Positions 5,027 to 6,174 of a stretch of 6,174 nucleotides of DNA are shown piece by piece. The stretch lies in NCBI GenBank assembly GCA_020047775.1, contig JAIFNK010000085.1, positions 1 through 6,174 of the forward strand, in the 5' to 3' direction. The notes beneath the pieces were generated by a model that saw only the letters and a program-made list of their open reading frames with translations, made no database searches and was not told the DNA's origin. The position numbers and the translations under genes are program-made. Origin of the DNA: Akkermansia sp. Lineage in GTDB: Bacteria; Verrucomicrobiota; Verrucomicrobiia; Verrucomicrobiales; Akkermansiaceae. The first letter of the stretch is position 1, and the number at the start of each line of letters is the position of its first letter.

Positions 5027-6174
5027 ATGCGCACTCATCATTGCAACGAACTCCGCGACTCCCACATCGATCAAACCGTCACGCTCATTGGCTGGGTGAA
5101 CTCCGCTCGCGACCATGGCGGTGTCATTTTCATCGACCTGCGCGACCGCGAGGGCCTGACCCAGTGCGTTTTCCATCCCGAGGAAAATCCCGAAGTCTCC
5201 GCTCTATCCCACACGCTGCGTGAAGAGGATGTCGTCCAGGTAACCGGCCGCGTTTCCAAGCGTCTTGAAGGCTCTGAGAATGGAAAAATCGCCACCGGTG
5301 CGATCGAGATCGTCGCCACCGGACTGACCATCGTCAACAAAGCGGATGTGCTGCCGTTCCAACTCGACAAGGAACTTTCCAACGAAGACCTGCGGATGAA
5401 ATACCGCTATCTCGACCTGCGCCGCCCGCGCATGAACAAGAACATCCGCCAGCGCAGCGTGATCACCTCCGCCGCCCGCCGCTACCTCGACGACTCCGGT
5501 TTCTATGAAATCGAAACGCCGATTCTATCGAATCCGACGCCGGAAGGCGCGCGCGATTTCCTGGTGCCGTCGCGACTCAATCCCGGCCGCTTCTACGCCC
5601 TGCCGCAAGCGCCGCAGCAATACAAACAACTTCTGATGGTCGCGGGCATGGAGAAGTATTTCCAGATCGCCCGCTGCTTCCGCGACGAGGATCTTCGTGC
5701 CGATCGTCAGCCGGAGTTCACCCAGATCGACATCGAGGCCAGCTTCGTCAACCAGGATGACATCATCAAACTGGTCGAGGGTCTGCTAGGTTCGATGTTC
5801 AAGGCCGGCCTCGGCATCGAGGTGCCTGCCAGTTTCCCGCGCATGACCTACGCGGATGCGATGGACATCTACGGTTCCGACAAACCGGACACCCGCTTCG
5901 ACATGAAGATCACCGACCTCGGCGACGTCTTCGCGACCACCGAGTTTAAAATTTTCCGCAGCATCCTCGACGGCGGTGGAGTGGTTAGGGCCATCAATGC
6001 CAAGGGCTTCGCCACCATCACCACCGGCCAGATGAACCGCCTCAACGAGATCGCGGTGCAGGCCGGACTCCCGGTGAAAAACCTCGCCTTCATCAAACTC
6101 GAAAACGGCGAATACAAGAGCCCGCTCTGGAAAATCTTCACCGACTCGGAAAAAGCCGACGTCGTTTCCAAGCT
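5027..6174 (+). CDS. aspS: Aspartate--tRNA ligase, bacterial type (3' end beyond window)
   Basis: The first 382 codons of a bacterial-type class IIb AspRS (usually about 590 residues); the frame is open to the window end. An N-terminal OB-fold anticodon-binding domain (about 1-105) begins MRTHHCNELR and contains GWVNSARDHGGVIFIDLRDREG (22-43). The catalytic core shows TPILSNPTPEGARDFLVPSR (about 164-183), LPQAPQQYKQLLMVAG (about 192-207) and motif 2 FRDEDLRADRQPEFTQID (about 218-235). YGSDKPDTRF (about 282-291) leads into the GAD insertion domain typical of bacterial AspRS; the window ends within it, so motif 3 is not seen. His30 and Gly82 match the pair reported for non-discriminating AspRS, suggesting that it also makes Asp-tRNA-Asn. 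ATG-5027 is the family start. No Shine-Dalgarno sequence precedes it; the upstream bases are AAAATTTTCTCCC. It lies downstream of hisS, a common bacterial pairing. Confidence 0.96.
   Translation, partial: MRTHHCNELRDSHIDQTVTLIGWVNSARDHGGVIFIDLRDREGLTQCVFHPEENPEVSALSHTLREEDVVQVTGRVSKRLEGSENGKIATGAIEIVATGLTIVNKADVLPFQLDKELSNEDLRMKYRYLDLRRPRMNKNIRQRSVITSAARRYLDDSGFYEIETPILSNPTPEGARDFLVPSRLNPGRFYALPQAPQQYKQLLMVAGMEKYFQIARCFRDEDLRADRQPEFTQIDIEASFVNQDDIIKLVEGLLGSMFKAGLGIEVPASFPRMTYADAMDIYGSDKPDTRFDMKITDLGDVFATTEFKIFRSILDGGGVVRAINAKGFATITTGQMNRLNEIAVQAGLPVKNLAFIKLENGEYKSPLWKIFTDSEKADVVSK

Overview
The window is a GC-rich bacterial chromosomal segment. Its proteins fit Verrucomicrobiota best: a YfbK-like von Willebrand factor protein, a YdjM-type membrane hydrolase, and a HisRS of the divergent type whose motif 3 reads GFxxGD. 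The phylum is an inference from protein character; no rRNA or other marker is present. The coding content is mostly housekeeping, and the unusual material lies in the gaps between genes.

Layout. (1) Positions 3-164 (+) are the C-terminal tail of a protein resembling the YfbK vWA family. (2) Positions 165-289 separate two convergent genes and hold three back-to-back stem-loops. (3) Positions 290-1426 (-) encode a polytopic membrane protein of the YdjM/'metal-dependent hydrolase' family. (4) Positions 1427-1573 are a divergent intergenic region that must hold promoters for the hydrolase and ilvD, although no convincing -35/-10 pair is visible. (5) Positions 1574-3274 (+) are ilvD, the dihydroxy-acid dehydratase of valine/isoleucine synthesis. 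(6) Positions 3275-3562 are a palindrome-dense gap. It has a terminator-like hairpin just after ilvD, minor hairpins, and an 80-bp block (3376-3455) made entirely of nested and adjacent perfect inverted repeats that can fold as a four-armed cloverleaf. (7) Positions 3563-4858 (+) are hisS. (8) Positions 4859-5026 carry a long imperfect inverted repeat, 26-bp arms around an 84-nt centre, resembling a dispersed intergenic repeat. (9) Positions 5027 to the end (+) are aspS, cut off by the window edge.

How the genes work together. ilvD supplies branched-chain amino acid precursors, and hisS and aspS charge tRNAs. hisS next to aspS is a common bacterial arrangement, but here each gene has its own sizeable upstream region, so a single tight operon is not evident. 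AspRS carries His30 and Gly82, the pair associated with non-discriminating bacterial AspRS, which predicts a GatCAB route to Asn-tRNA in this organism. None of the four visible start codons has a clear Shine-Dalgarno sequence.

The strongest candidate for something undescribed is the 80-bp cloverleaf palindrome block between ilvD and hisS. Three perfect palindromes share the core GACATGTC, their centres are exactly 26 bp apart, and the two outer ones differ from each other only by compensated base pairs.
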